From positions 26,100,001 to 26,164,000 of the forward strand of contig CM060732.1 in assembly GCA_030704615.1 (NCBI GenBank): a stretch of 64,000 nucleotides of DNA. Direction: 5' to 3'. This DNA comes from Takakia lepidozioides. Its lineage: Eukaryota; Streptophyta; Takakiopsida; Takakiales; Takakiaceae. Shown here piece after piece: positions 11,901-26,700 of this stretch. The stretch's first letter is position 1. Every line of letters starts with the position of its first letter. Both the position numbers and the translations under genes were made by a program. The notes below the pieces were generated by a model. It saw only the letters and a program-made list of their open reading frames with translations, was not told the DNA's origin and did not search any database.

Positions 11901-13279
11901 AACAGACAACAAGCCATCTTTACCTTCTTTACGTAGGCTTCTTAGTGGAGGGCATTTGCCATCTGGTCATATTTGCCGTCGATTCCATGGAGTTTGTTAA
12001 AAGCTTTTGTTCTTTCTCTATATCTGGGACTACAATCAATGTATTCTTCTCCCTCTCTTTGAAGTGAATGAGGATGGAGAACATATGCAGGTATCTGGAT
12101 CAACTAGCAATGGCCGCATCCTTCAACAATACGGTGTATTGCCGTCAGAGCTTCATTGGGGGTTACTACGGTCTTCTCAATACTACCACTTATGAACCAA
12201 ATCCAGATTACTATAGGTAAAATTAAAGTCTTGTTACAATGTTACCTCTGCTGCTTTTGCTATTCCACGCTGGGAAACTGGCTTTGTTGTTGCAGTAGCT
12301 ATGGCATAGAGATTGTGAGGTTCGAGACCACAAGCTGTTCATGTTTACCTCCAGTAAAACTGCCACTCCTTGCCAGGCAACTTGTGTACTTTTTCCCACA
12401 CTAAAAATCAGCTTTACAACGATGACATCCACTAGCCTGATGTGATTTGATGCATTTCATTTTTTTCTGGAGATTTTCTAAAGATTGGAAAAGGGCATTG
12501 TTACAGGTGTTGAACAAATGCGGTAGCATCTGAATCATAGCCACCTCACAGACCTAACTCTGCCAGTAATCTCATTACCAAATACTGTGGACTTTGAATT
12601 TGGGGTGCAGTGTCCTCCTATGGAACCGACTGATGGGGATGAAGGTGTTGTCGACGTATTTTCAGGGAGCTCCATGTTTGCGTGGTTATGCACACTGTCA
12701 GAGAAACACCACTACAGTAAGCAGGCCGTTCTTGCGCTAATGTGGTCCGAATTTCTCATAATGCTACATCGTAATAACTGCACTTTGTTTCCTTGTCGAA
12801 ACAATTGTGACACATCACAACAGCTACTTCAGTTTGATTATATGCAGCTCTAGGGGATGTTTCATTCCCTTTCTTCAGAATTGAGATGCATGTGTTGCCA
12901 CATTCTATCTCTGCAGGGAGGTGTGACGGCGCTGTTAATCAACCTCAGCAACACCACAACATACACGCTGGACATATCCTTCTACTCTAGTCCTTTCAAA
13001 CAGGAGCTCTCTGGAAAGAGGAAAGGGCTGTTCTCACGACTAGGCGGGCGGAATGCGACCTCCACAACAGCAAGGCTTGAGTATCATTTGACTGCTCCTG
13101 GTGGGAATCTCCACAGCCAAACAGTGTTACTAAATGGCAATGCTTTGGGATTGACGCCCACTGGCGAATTTCCTGATCTGCCTGCTCTCCAAGCAGACAG
13201 CTCCACTCCTATTTCAGTGGCCCCTTATTCCATTGCATTTGTGGTATTGCCTGATGCAGGCATATCGATTTGCACCTGA
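8926..13279 (+). CDS. heparanase-like beta-glucuronidase, GH79
   Basis: This is a secreted glycosidase of family GH79 (plant heparanase-like/GUS type), expected to act on glucuronic-acid-bearing wall glycans such as arabinogalactan proteins. Exons: 8926-9195, 9508-9544, 9827-10010, 10416-10561, 11118-11351, 11542-11731, 12091-12216, an uncertain one near 12296-12320, 12666-12716 and 12917-13279. The first ATG opens a hydrophobic signal-peptide-like segment (VLYGAAVIVILLAMC). Conserved marks in order are FVCATLDWWPPGKCDYG, LRIRLGGTLQDQV, WELGNE with the acid/base Glu, WVGEAGGAY with the nucleophile Glu, and YCRQSFIGGYYGLL. Phases agree from exons 1 to 7. The next exon should carry LLWHRLM; only LWHR is visible and it is one base out of frame. 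Confidence 0.9.
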
Positions 13280-14110
13280 AATGGTACCTCAGGGCCCAAG
13301 CAGCTTGCTCAACTCTTTTTTATCCATTATTATTTAAAGGGGGAGTGAAGCCCTTGAATAGATTAAACCGAGAAAAAAGTAACCTCGAGGTGGCCAGGAG
13401 GCTTACATCGAGACGGGGAACTACCCAAAGAAGTCGCTACTGGGCCAACAAGCAAGCAACAATTCTAGACCTAAAATTCCACTGAGAGCCAATGTCTGGC
13501 TTTAGTGGCAGTGCTAATTATTCAGAACAGGGGACAAAAACCCACTGTTCATTAAATTCTTTCAAGCTCCATAGCAAGCTGCAACTTTTCCAGTAATCCG
13601 GGGTTCCTGTTACACTGAATTTGTGTCCCTCAACATATACAGGCGCTTGCACCTTTGTTTTCTCACTCCTTCCAGTCGACGTAAAACTAGAATTCATAAA
13701 TTTTAAATTATATTACAATAACTTAGTTTTTTAAAAGAAAAAAAGCTATATATCAGTATGTCCTCTCGCTTCCGTACTACGCGCGGGTTTCATCCACTGG
13801 ATCCGCGGATAGAGCGCCTCATTCATCCACCGCAGCTGCTAGTTCAAATGGGGGCACGGGGCTGCGTGGGACGGCCACGATGCGTACAGCGCACGCGAAG
13901 CCGCGTCGAAGGGCCCCATCGACGGTGCAGCGCACACTGTACGGCAGTGGCGCCCTAATTAAGCAGCGTTCCCGCGCCCGCCTTTTGGACCCCCTACTTC
14001 TGTCCCCACCACCGGCCACAGCCGGTGGCCCGATATCCCACCCCTCGTGGAAACCGGGGGCTCTTGATCGGACGGACGTGGCGCACGATCCTCACGATCT
14101 GGAGACCGGG
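13280..14110. other. intergenic, AT-rich then GC-rich
   Basis: After the GH79 stop codon there is 3'-UTR-like sequence, an A/T-rich stretch at about 13685-13760, and then a sharp change to GC- and CpG-rich sequence from about 13760. The CpG-rich part leads into the actin leader and probably contains its promoter. No TATA box could be assigned. Confidence 0.4.
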
Positions 14111-14199
14111 TGTCGCCCGATCGGGTCGGGCGACGCGGCTGGGCCACCGGCAATGAGCGGTGGAGAGGAGAGGAGGAGGAAATGGCCATGGCGGAAACG

Positions 14200-14895
14200 G
14201 TGAGCGCAGCCGCGTTCCCTCGTCTTGTCTCTTCCGACCTGCTCTCGCTACAGCTCTCCCCGCCTCTGTTCTGTTCTGTTGTGTCGCACACTGCACGCGG
14301 TCCATTTGTGAGCAGCTGCATTCTGTAGGTAGATCGTGGTCGTGGCTGCTGAGCAGCGAGCGCGTGCTGGGAACAGCCTCCCGTGCGCGGGACCGGCTTC
14401 GGTATCGTGTGTCGTGCCCTGCGTTGTGCGCTATTCGAGGTATTACCTCTCTCCTGCATCTGGCTTCGAAAACGCGCGTTGCTAGATCTGGTCCGGCTCC
14501 CCTGCTTGTGCTGGTCATGCTGTTTGCTGCATTTTTGGTCTGAAGTTTTCGGATTTCTCGCTCACGGACCTATGTCTGAATCTGTGCGCACTTTTTCTCC
14601 TCTCCCCTACCACTCCCAACTGGCTGGAGAAGTGCAAGTCCTGCATTGTAAGTGAGATTCATCCGACACTTGACCTCAGCTTGCATTGCACTCACGGCAC
14701 GGGTTATGATTGTACCGTGAGTGAGATGTACGATATCCAGTTCCCCTGCAACAGTTGTCTGACGCGCGAGAAACTCGTCAGTTCTAGCTGAGATTGTCGT
14801 AGAATGGGACGCCGATGGGGCGGTAGTTGTCGTACTGTTTTGTGACTCCTCCTGTCTCTTGGCAGCTGGATTGATCTCGGATTTTGTGTTTGCAG
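14200..14895 (+). promoter_or_regulatory. actin leader (5'-UTR) intron
   Basis: A donor GTGAGC at 14200 and an acceptor TTTGCAG ending at 14895 bracket a GC-rich, then T-rich segment. The acceptor lies 15 nt before the actin ATG. Plant actin genes carry a leader intron ending 10-15 nt upstream of the ATG, often needed for strong expression. The acceptor is well supported. The donor is inferred, since the transcription start is not visible. Confidence 0.6.
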
Positions 14896-14910
14896 GCCTT
14901 TTTAGTCAAA

Positions 14911-16586
<1,676 letters not shown>

Positions 16587-17735
16587 ATCAGTACAGAGTA
16601 TGGCTTTTTTCTTTGATGTGCACTTTCCCTTGTTGGGATCTGCATGGATGGAGCTTTTGATGGAAGCGAGTGGCTTTTGAATGGGGACAGTCAACCACAG
16701 TTTCTCAGTGGTTAAGGTGAGGTAGAGTCAAGGTTTGTAAAAATAGCAGACATTTGAACGGATGAGTGGCTCCTAGGTCTAGTGATGCCACTTGAGTGTC
16801 CAGATTTTGAGCTGAAAAATTTGGCTCTGATTCTTCAGTTTCTATGTCTTGAGATAACTCAGAGCCCTAGCTTTGTGGTCGGATGTGGTAATGAGTACAA
16901 TTGTTGCTCTCTGAGCATCATTGAGAAAATCTGTTTCCATGTCGCAATGTTATGATCTGTTGCTGAAATTTGCTTGTCAAGGGCGGCGACCAATTTGTTT
17001 CTCACCACACCCATTGCCTTTGTGATGAGGTTTGTTAGTAAGTGCGCAATTGCTCTTAGAGAACCATGTAGAAAAGAAAATGTGGTTGTATTGGGCAATG
17101 TTTTAGTCTCTTTCCTACTTGTCAAGGATGGCCACTATTTCCAATTTTTTTGCCCATGTGTCTGAGTGGGCTCCAGCATCCTGAGAACTTGGTTAACCAA
17201 GTGTACTTCCAACTTTTAAGGTGGAAAAATATTGTGTCTGCAAGTCGTTGCTTCAGGAAATGCATTGTGTCACTGTTTGGGCCAATAATTGCAGGTTGTT
17301 TATGAAATGCTGTCTAGAAGATATTGCTAGAGTTGAAGATTTTGTGCACACTGTTTGGTTGATTATCAGCTCTGCTGTAACTGCTGAGCGGACAGAGTGA
17401 TTAGCTTGGATTATGGAATAAAATCAGACTTCATTATGCAGGGTCGGTCTGATGAGCTCATCACTGTAAATGATGCACTGTTTGTTTGCTTGGCCACCAC
17501 TGTGTTCTAACCAGGTGCCTCGGCAAAATTGGAATTTTACACAATGCAAATTGGAATGTTGCACAATGTGACATTGGTTTTTGTCAAATGATGCTAACTG
17601 TGGACAGCTGAAAGATCTCCCTCCCTGGCATTAGCAACCTGCCCAGGTAGCTCACATGTTTGGAAAGAAGCTCAACTTAATCTACTTTTCCAAAAGAGCA
17701 GAAAATTGTAGACTGGTGAAAAGTGTCATACTTTC
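16587..17735. other. actin 3' region and intergenic
   Basis: This holds the 3' UTR of actin and the downstream flank of the convergently transcribed SPEF2-like gene. The two genes end towards each other about 1.15 kb apart. No further gene or repeat was seen. Confidence 0.5.
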
Positions 17736-20700
17736 CTACTCAACATCTGCTATATTCATCACTCGAACCAATTCCTGGCTATAGTTGGAAGAGAGGGCAT
17801 AGCGAAGCTTGGCTGTAGCCGACAAGTTGAGAATATCTTCCACCGTAAAGCACTCAGGAATTGATGTGGATGATCTACCTCCATTTTGGCTGGAACTGAG
17901 AAACTCAGAGACTATTGTTGAAGGCTGTTCTGAGACGCAAAAACTGCTAGGAAGACTTTCCAACGGAGGAGAACATGCACTCAGAAAATCCCTCACTGTG
18001 GCGGCTGCTGATTCGTCCAGCTCAGACATGTGGTCACTGGTACCTCCACTAGCCAAGAAATCCAGCACTGTGCCCTGCCCAGACAGTTCCAGACAAAGTT
18101 GTTACAACTTGCAAGATCCAAGTTTTCACTCAAGCTTCTGGAGTTGCTTCGCATAAATAGAACTGCTTCTCGCCGAAAAATAAAGAAGAATCGGTTGACT
18201 CCTGACTAAGGAAGTGGAGCTTATGGTGTCACTTCTTCCCCAAAGGACTCCGACCTTCAGTTTAGAAGGTGGACTCCTTTTAATGGTCATAACCCAGGCA
18301 ACATGGTTGCCCAAATCTTGCAAAAAATCACCAATTTACTCAAGCGTGTGTCCAATTGACCAGGCAACCCTTCTTTTATAGTTGGGTTGGCCATGATGGG
18401 TGGCATCCAACATACACACCTTGCGGCATTCAACCCACAACCACTTGTGAGGCGGCCTTGTGCTCAAATCACTAGCCATCTGTTGGATGCTTGCTTCTTG
18501 ACAAACTAGGAAGCGCAGTCTTACCGGCTCAGTGGACTTTTCCTCGGGGGTGCTACTAACATAAGATGATTGTTTAGTCACAGCAACAGGGCCCCGCTTT
18601 TCCATAACAATGCGCATGAGCATCTCCTGCAGCACATACATTTTACCATGATTCTACTTCAATGGCTGGTGCACGGAAGAAACTTCTAATATGGAGACCA
18701 GACTCTGATCAAGTAAATCACAGCTTACAGAGATGAGTTTGGGGTTTAGGATTGAAGAAGAAAAGCTGTAAAACTGAAGCAGTACACTCTACACAAGCTA
18801 ATGCTATGCAGGCCCCGATATGTGCAAAGACTAGGGATCATCTAAGACAGGAGAAAGGTTAGAGAAAGAGAAGCCAACACCCAAGATGTGTTAAATGTTT
18901 TCTGTCAACCTGCAGTAGTCACGTACAATACCTTTCCCAGAACCCGTTCCATTTGAGTAGAAGGGGACACCATCTGAATCTTATCATTTTGTTATGAATC
19001 TGTTCAATATAGAGACTAAAGGAAGGGAGGGAGGTGGACAGGGGGTTTCTTGCCTCATTTAAGATAAGCCGAAATGGTACAGTGTGTGTGAGCATACGAC
19101 GTAAGAGGTAGGGAAGAATCACTACCATGAGTGCTGATACCAACCTGCAAATCATCAGTAGTCAAGGGTATGCAACCTGCCTCCAGCGCTCCATCCACCC
19201 CACTGGGGTACATGGCACACAGCAACTCCTTGGGGGTCAACTCCACCTCCTCTGAAGACCTGCATGAATGGTTTGGAATAATGTTGTTACAGTGAGGAAC
19301 TTATGCCAGCTCATGCTCCATACAAGTACAGCCACATCTTCATTACTACCCTCCTTTGAGGTCTGTGGGTTAGTGTTGGCCTTGTGGGAGATGCTGTCAC
19401 AATACCAGGGTGCTGGTGATGTTGAGAAACGGAGATGGAGAAAGAGTACATGGTGCTTCCGAATACTGTGAACGCTTTTCGTAATGCCATTTCTTGAGAT
19501 GCATCACGACACAGGTACAAAAGCAAGATTTGCCAGGGGAGGCCAGGCCCGTCTCCAAGGAGCACTTCATATACAATTTTCTTGACAGATGCTCCCAAAT
19601 CAAATTTATTTGTTTCTTCTTCCTCCTCATCCTCTCCATTTTCTTCCTCCTCATTCTCTTCTCTGTCATCCTCATCTTCACCCAGATCTGCAGAACCAAT
19701 GCCATAAACAGTAGTGGAAAAGTATTTTGAGCGCTTGAGCACAGGGGATGGTGGTAGGAGCAGTGGCAACATGACGCATTGGGTAGGTAAAGCTGAGCAA
19801 GACTAACTGGATTCTTGGTACATATTACTTGTTAAGGTTTCATGTGCTAGTAGAGGTAGGTCTCTCCAAGCGACAGTCTGTCAGTCTTCCATATGAATCT
19901 GTGACCAAGGACAGGAGAAAGAATATACTAAATACAGAGAAAATAACGAAAGAAACACATAACATCCACAGGGGTCCCCAAAGGCACATCTGGTACAGGA
20001 GAACGGGAAGCGCCCACCTCAAAATACATGCAACATTGCCTGAAGACTAAGTGCCTCATGCAAGTAAGCTGTCGACAATGTGGGTCCTCAAGACTGAAGG
20101 CCTCTTCCAAAGGCTGGGGGTCTTTAAAGATACAATATGATCGGCCGCTGGATCTCTTAGTATGCCAACAGGAGAAATATAAGGAAGAAGAAATGAAATG
20201 AAATGAAATGAAATGGTACTGTATAGTACTAACAATATATTACAGCATACACGACATGAGATTCCCTTGGGAGAAATTTAAGACAAAAGAGAAATAGAGT
20301 AGGGGATTCAGAGTGCCAGAGTTGCATAAAGATTTAAAGATACTTACTCGTATCAAACCATACTCGGGTGGACAAGAAGTCTTCCAAGGTGAAGAAGCCA
20401 TCTGTTGGATCACCTGGGTCTTTCATGGCCACGACCAAGAAGAAATCTGGGAGATACCAGACAGCCAGCATCAGTTACTGCCATTCTGTTTCGAAGTAAC
20501 TAAGGCCTAAACATCGACCGACACAAATATGAACTGAAACCTGAAGGAAATGAAATGGTGCTTTATAACGTCCGCGGAAAGCTCATAGAAGAAAAATCTG
20601 AAGCACATCCTTCTCACTTAACTACCAAAAGGCAGACCCTCAATTCAGGAAGCAGCCTGGTCAGTGATCATCAGCCAACTGTAAGAGGTTAACGGCAGTA

Positions 20701-23700
20701 TCAGATTTGTTGATTCCAGCAGTGCTACTAGTGCCCAGATATTCAATTTCCTGGTTGCGCCCAGTGCAAGCTGGGCATAGGCGGTCCTCCCTTGCAGGTT
20801 TTCCCATCTGCCAGTCTCTATCCGTAGAGTGTGGGAGCCCCCCCTGAACCGCCCTAATGCCCTCAGGAGGGAAGGAGATAAAGGCGCGCCGAAAGGTAAT
20901 TGGGCCGCAAGGTTCTATCACCACGGAGAACCAAGAATGTCTCTCGATAGAAATGGTGCTTTGTTGTGAGATTGGGTAGCCTCCAAGTTCTCCTGCCATG
21001 TAGTTCCATAAGTTCTCTTCTAATGAGTCTGTTGCGATCCTGTTGGATGTGATTTCCACCCCTTCTGGATTTTGTGGCAATAGCGAAGCAATAGAGAGTC
21101 CATTGCGCTAAAAAAAAATGCACACTCGAGCATACCAGGAGTGCTTGAAACCTGCTGTTTTGAGCCTAATAGATGTTGTGAGGGCTCTTGCCACCAGCCC
21201 CTTGGGTGGAAGGGCTTGTAACCTTTTAAGAAAGATTTTAAACCGGAAGAGGGCCGTGGCATGCAAGCAAACTCTGCACATAGGATGTGAGATGGAGTTG
21301 TGCCTCTGGCGCCAAGCATTGCTTGGAGAAAAGATGATTGCAACGGTTCCAGATTTTTTTCCCACCAGGGAACTGGGACACCGGGTGCCCAGAACTCACA
21401 ACCATAAGTGGCGGCCGGGGTGACAATGCTGTCAAGTAGCCCACTTTTTGGTTGGGGGGTGGCACAGATGTATCAGTTTGCATTTGGCCTGAAGGCTGAT
21501 GGAGGCAGCCTTGCCCTTTGTCAATCTGTCCAGGGCAGTCGATGCAAAGTGCAATTTGGGAGAGTGGATAACCAGACCCAGGTATTGGTAAGACTTGACA
21601 ATCTCAACATCCTGTTGGTTGAAGATGAATCTGCGGAAAGCCTGGCCATTGAAAACCCTGGTCTTAGTTTTGCTAACATTGACCTGCAACCCATAGTCTT
21701 TGGAGAAGACTGTGCCGAGAGGGCAGCATTGTCAGCAGAGTGCTGATTGTGTTGGTCCCCCACCCAACAGCACCCCAACTCCATGGTTTTTTGAGATGTA
21801 ACCCTCCAAAGCGTCAATGTAGATCCCAAAAAGGGTAGGTGAGACGGGCAGCCCAGTTTGACCCCAATAAAACACTCCGCAACGGGAGTTTCCCCTTTCG
21901 TATTGGTCTATGGAAAAGCACCTCTGGTGCCGACAAGTTGCACCTCTGCTGAGAGTTCCCCCGCGACGTTGACAATGCCAATGACAAGAAATGAAATGAA
22001 ATGAGATGGTACTTTATAATGTCCGTGGAAAGCTCAAAGAGCTTATGGAACAAAATGGAGAAAACAGAGAGAGGAAACAAAACCAGAGCCAAAAAATAGC
22101 CGAAAAGCAACTACTGCTCAAGGAAATGAAATGAAATGAAACATTATAATGTCCGCGGAAAGCTCAAAGAGGGCAAGAAAGAAAGGAAGTCCCAAAAAGC
22201 TTAAGGGAGAGAAGGGGAAATCTGAAGCACATCCTTCTCAATTAACTACCAAAAGGCAGACCCTCAGTTCAGGAAGCAGCCTGGTCAGTGATCATCAGCC
22301 AACCGTCAGAGGTTATTGGCAGTATCAGATTTGTTGATTCCAACAGTCCTACTAGTGCCCAGATGTGATACAGGCTGTACAGTCAGTGCCAGTCCACTAC
22401 GTAAAAGAGAAATGAAATGATACGTTATAATATGCGCGGGAAGCTGGGACAATACAGGAAAAATGGAGATCCCAGTAAGCAGCCCCAAAACTACAATTCA
22501 AAGAGAGTGAAAGAAAGAAGGGAAGTCCCAAAAAGGTCATGGGAGAGAAGGGGGGCCACATGGAAACGTACCAATGCGTGCTTGCACAATATCTTCCAGA
22601 GTGGAAGAGGAGATGCAGTAGTTGAAAATTGCATCAGCCAAAGCCACTAGGAAGGACCGCCAGTCTATAACACTTGTCCAACCCAGCTCCATATTTCCAC
22701 ACGAAACCTGAGACTCCACCAACTCGTCACTTTGAGTCTTCTGCTACATCTAGTTCCAATCAGCTCTTCTCATCCTCTTTTATTGTGTATAGAGTGGACA
22801 TGGCTGCTGTTAGTCCATCTCAGATAAGAGGCACAGATAACATCTGACAAGGCAGACAAAGTCAGGCAAATCGGCATAGCATAGGCAACAGTTGCTATAG
22901 GCACAGCCACCTGCATAGGCATTGGTTGCAACTGCTTTTTTGTCACAAGCTGGTCATGTAAACTCTGTCTGAGTTGGATTAGCCAGACTTTTTGTAGTTT
23001 CAGCATTCTGCGCCTGCCAATTTGGAGGCCACCAGGTCTTCTGTGCTTCTAGTGTGGGCATTTTCTTTGAAGATGGTTAGCTTCCCTCTCCTATGCTTTT
23101 CTGCTTGGTGACCCTGTCTGTGACCGCATTTGTCATGCCAATGTTGTGATCGTAGTTTTTGGACAGTTTGTTTTGGAGTGTTTTCCATGTTCCGAAGAAG
23201 CAGCAAGGGACAAACTGGAAGTGGAGAAAGAAAGAAAAAGAGGGAGGGAAGTTGTCCCTTTTCTCTGTAGCTGTCTGATCGAATGAAGCATGCCTTCAAC
23301 TTTACCTTAATGATCTCGTCAGCTTTATCAGCCCAAATTTGGAAAGGGCCATATGGTCGACGCTTGGTGTTGGGGAGGCGTGGCACTTCGCATTGTTTTG
23401 GATCATTTTTGAAAACCGCATGAACTCCATTGATAACCTTCAAGGTTGCATCCATGACTTGTCCTACTGCTGCATATCCTCCTGCACGTTAAACAGAGAC
23501 CAATAAAAGATGAGAACGGTGGAATTAATGGTTGTACTATATTCCCAATTGATATGATGATTGGCCATGCTACTGGTCTATAAGTTGACGTCTCCTGTTA
23601 TACAAAGCACCCCAATGCCAGATTCACACTACTTGCAATGGCTTTGGCGGACAGAAACCACCAGCCCCTTTGATGTCATTTCCTCTAATAATGCCTAGTC

Positions 23701-26700
23701 ATTTTGGAAAAGTATGTGGTCTAAGACTTCCTGAAACCGAGGAACTTAAGTACTTGCTGTCAAGAAGAAAAATCTTTGGTCACCATTGAATGCTTTAAAG
23801 CATTGTGCAAGTGCATCCATCACTTGGAGATGCCATTCGGTAAGACCGAAAATTGGCTCAGGTGGCACAGTCACCATCTGCACAATCCAACTCAACCAGA
23901 TAAGCATAGGGGGACCCTCCTGGATTTTGAGCATTGGAGATGATGGGGACGGACCAGGGAGAGAGTCATGGAGGGAGTTGGGAAAGGGAGAGGGTATGTC
24001 TGTGCGTCACTATCCTGCACTTCTAGTGCAAGATCTGTATCATAACTGAGGACGAACAAGGCCATGCCAAAAAATGCCCAGCACTCACCGTCATGAGCTC
24101 AGCTTCATCCACCTCGAAGTCCTCACCTTCCAGCCATACACGATACCACAATGGAATACTATCTTTCACTGCCTCCTCAATAACCTCAATAACCTCCTCC
24201 ACTATTGCAGATTCAGCCTGTCAAAGATATGAGTGTGCTTTCGTGAAGTAGGAGCACTGAAACTTCTGTGAGAAATACTAGCTCACATCAAACATCTTAT
24301 CTACAAGTGGAGGTTAGTTTGTGATGGATTTGTAATTAGTGTCCATTGAAGTCGGCTTCCAGTTGCAATCCAGATGCATAAAAATATAGAACCCTTTTCT
24401 TGTAAAACCAGGTGCCTCTGAGGCTAGCTTCGTGTTCTTCATGTACTATAAGAGAGACGTGTAGAAAAGTGGAGTACACTGCAGCAGGTCATGAGCCAAC
24501 TATCCATACAGGCATATGCTCCATCCATTAGGGGCTGTAACTCCTCAATATAGATACATGCACGCTTTGCTGCATTCATATAAAATGGAATCTGTAAGTA
24601 CTTGACATCTGACCACTTGTGTATGTCTCTTTTGTTTCAAATGGCAAACTCTCCAAGGAAGATAATCACAGAGAATTCCATCAAACTTGGAGGAGAAGAA
24701 CAAAAAGAGGAAGGAGACCAAGGAGGGCCTACGGGACCCAGTAGAACAGGGAAAGAGAGAGAGACAATGTACTCATAAGACGTTGTTTGCCGTAGCCTTG
24801 TGGCCATTGACCCTGCGCTCAGTTTGAGCGGAACGCAAAGGAACAGGAACTACCTTTGTCAGGGGCTGACGCCGGTAGTATGACTTACCTTGGAATATCC
24901 TCTAGAAATCAGAGGGAACAAGCACTACATTGCAAAGACGTGTACATCGGGATCTCCATACATCTCTCCGAACTCAGGGCATTCCCTTCTCACAAACATC
25001 AATCTGCTGTGTGTGATTTGCCCAATATCTACCCAAAAGGGCCTGGGCTTTTGGCTCAGCCTCGAGAATTTAAAGTTAAACAGAGGTACAGGAACGATGC
25101 CCTTGATGGATTTGAAGAGGGTGTCTCTCTGGTGAGAGTGCCTAGAACAATGAATCAGAAAGTGGATGTTGTCTACAGGCTGCCCACAGAACGGCCATTT
25201 GCAATCCCCCTCCCTGCGTCTGTTTGCTGTTCAAAGGTATGCTTCCCGCCCTGAGTTAAACCCTTGACTCATCCATGATGGGCCACTCTCTCATGGACCC
25301 CTCTAATGATGATGGACCGATGTCTGCTCACACCAAAAGCTGATGGACCACTCTCTCATAATGGACCACTCTCTTCCACAATCTCAGAAGAACTAATGGG
25401 AGCGTTGTAACCCATTGAAATACACTCCAGTTCATCAGGGCCGTCTTGAATCATAGAAACAGTTTTTACTACTGTGTCCTTCCATTCTTCAGAAACCCTC
25501 ACTGTTAGACCTAGAATTTCTGCCAGGGGTGCTGTAGTGAGCCGAAAAATTGTCAGCAAGTTCAAGCTCTGAGGACTACTAAGGGTGCAATGGTAACTTC
25601 AGCGTAAACCTTTGAAACTTGTACAGACGTTGAAGGGCCAAGCAGAATCTCTTGTCATTACCACCACGGTGATTTGAGTTTGTGCCAATATAATTTCTTC
25701 TCAGACCTTACGAGCTGATTGATACTTTGCGGATCTGGTAGTACCTAGCCCACAATTCTTTGTTGACTTTCATAATGCAGCACTCTTTATAGAGGATTCG
25801 TCTCTCGACTATCTTGAGTTTGATCTCATTGGTCCACCAATTAACAGCTCTACCACAGACAATTAGTTTCCACCCAATGATCTTGTCAGCCACAGAGGAG
25901 ACGAAACTCTCTCAGATTCACCGCTCTTTCGACTTCATTCCTTGCATCGCCAGAGCAAGACTCAAGATCTTGGAGCAAATGGATAAGTGAGGGAGAGCCT
26001 CTTTCAAGGCCTGGACATACTCAGAAGAGAGAGAAATGAAATGAAATGGTACTTCATAACGAGAGAGAGTCTCACCAAGCATTTCTAGACGGTAGTACAG
26101 AATTTGATGTTCACGGGCAATGGCTGAATCAACCGCAGGGTCCAAGGAGACTTCCTCACGCCCTCCAGGTACCATAGCACTATCCTCCAAACTTTTGCTT
26201 GAACAATCTTCATTGCAAGCAGTGCCTGCTGTACCCTCCTTCATGGCATCATTGGTACATCTTCCAGCCATCACATCTAGCATGTTACAGGCTACGCCCA
26301 ATGCATTACATAGTACCTGAGGATACCCAGAAGCTGTTAATGCACTGGTGTCCCATGTGTATGCATGCCAGCATTTTCAGATCATGTCTACCAAAACTGT
26401 GGACCACTAACGCAGCTTTTGGCCAGTTCTAGGATTCATATATAGTGCAGACAGTTGTGTGAGAGCACTCCAGTCAACATGAACCTCCCCTTGAATTTCA
26501 GGTCTCAAATATCTTGTGGTTTTCCATACTTTGGAATTCTCTCACATTTTGGTGTTAAGGCAGCCATGGATCACATGGGACCCTTAAGCAGATTCTTGGA
26601 ATTCAGGAGAGTAGCATATAGTCATGCTCCACAGTTTCATTTCTTGTCCACACTATGAAAGCAGCCAGTGAAAGCTCAAGATACTTCATACAAAGTGCTC

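Noticed and set aside
13959-14543. Several long ORFs on both strands around the actin leader
   Set aside because: High GC content removes stop codons; the frames are Arg/Ser/Pro-rich with no motif and overlap the leader intron.
26430-26540. Minus-strand coding-like text (EIQGEVHVDWSALTQLSALY)
   Set aside because: No donor/acceptor pair joins it in phase to the neighbouring SPEF2 exons. It could be a decayed or alternative exon.
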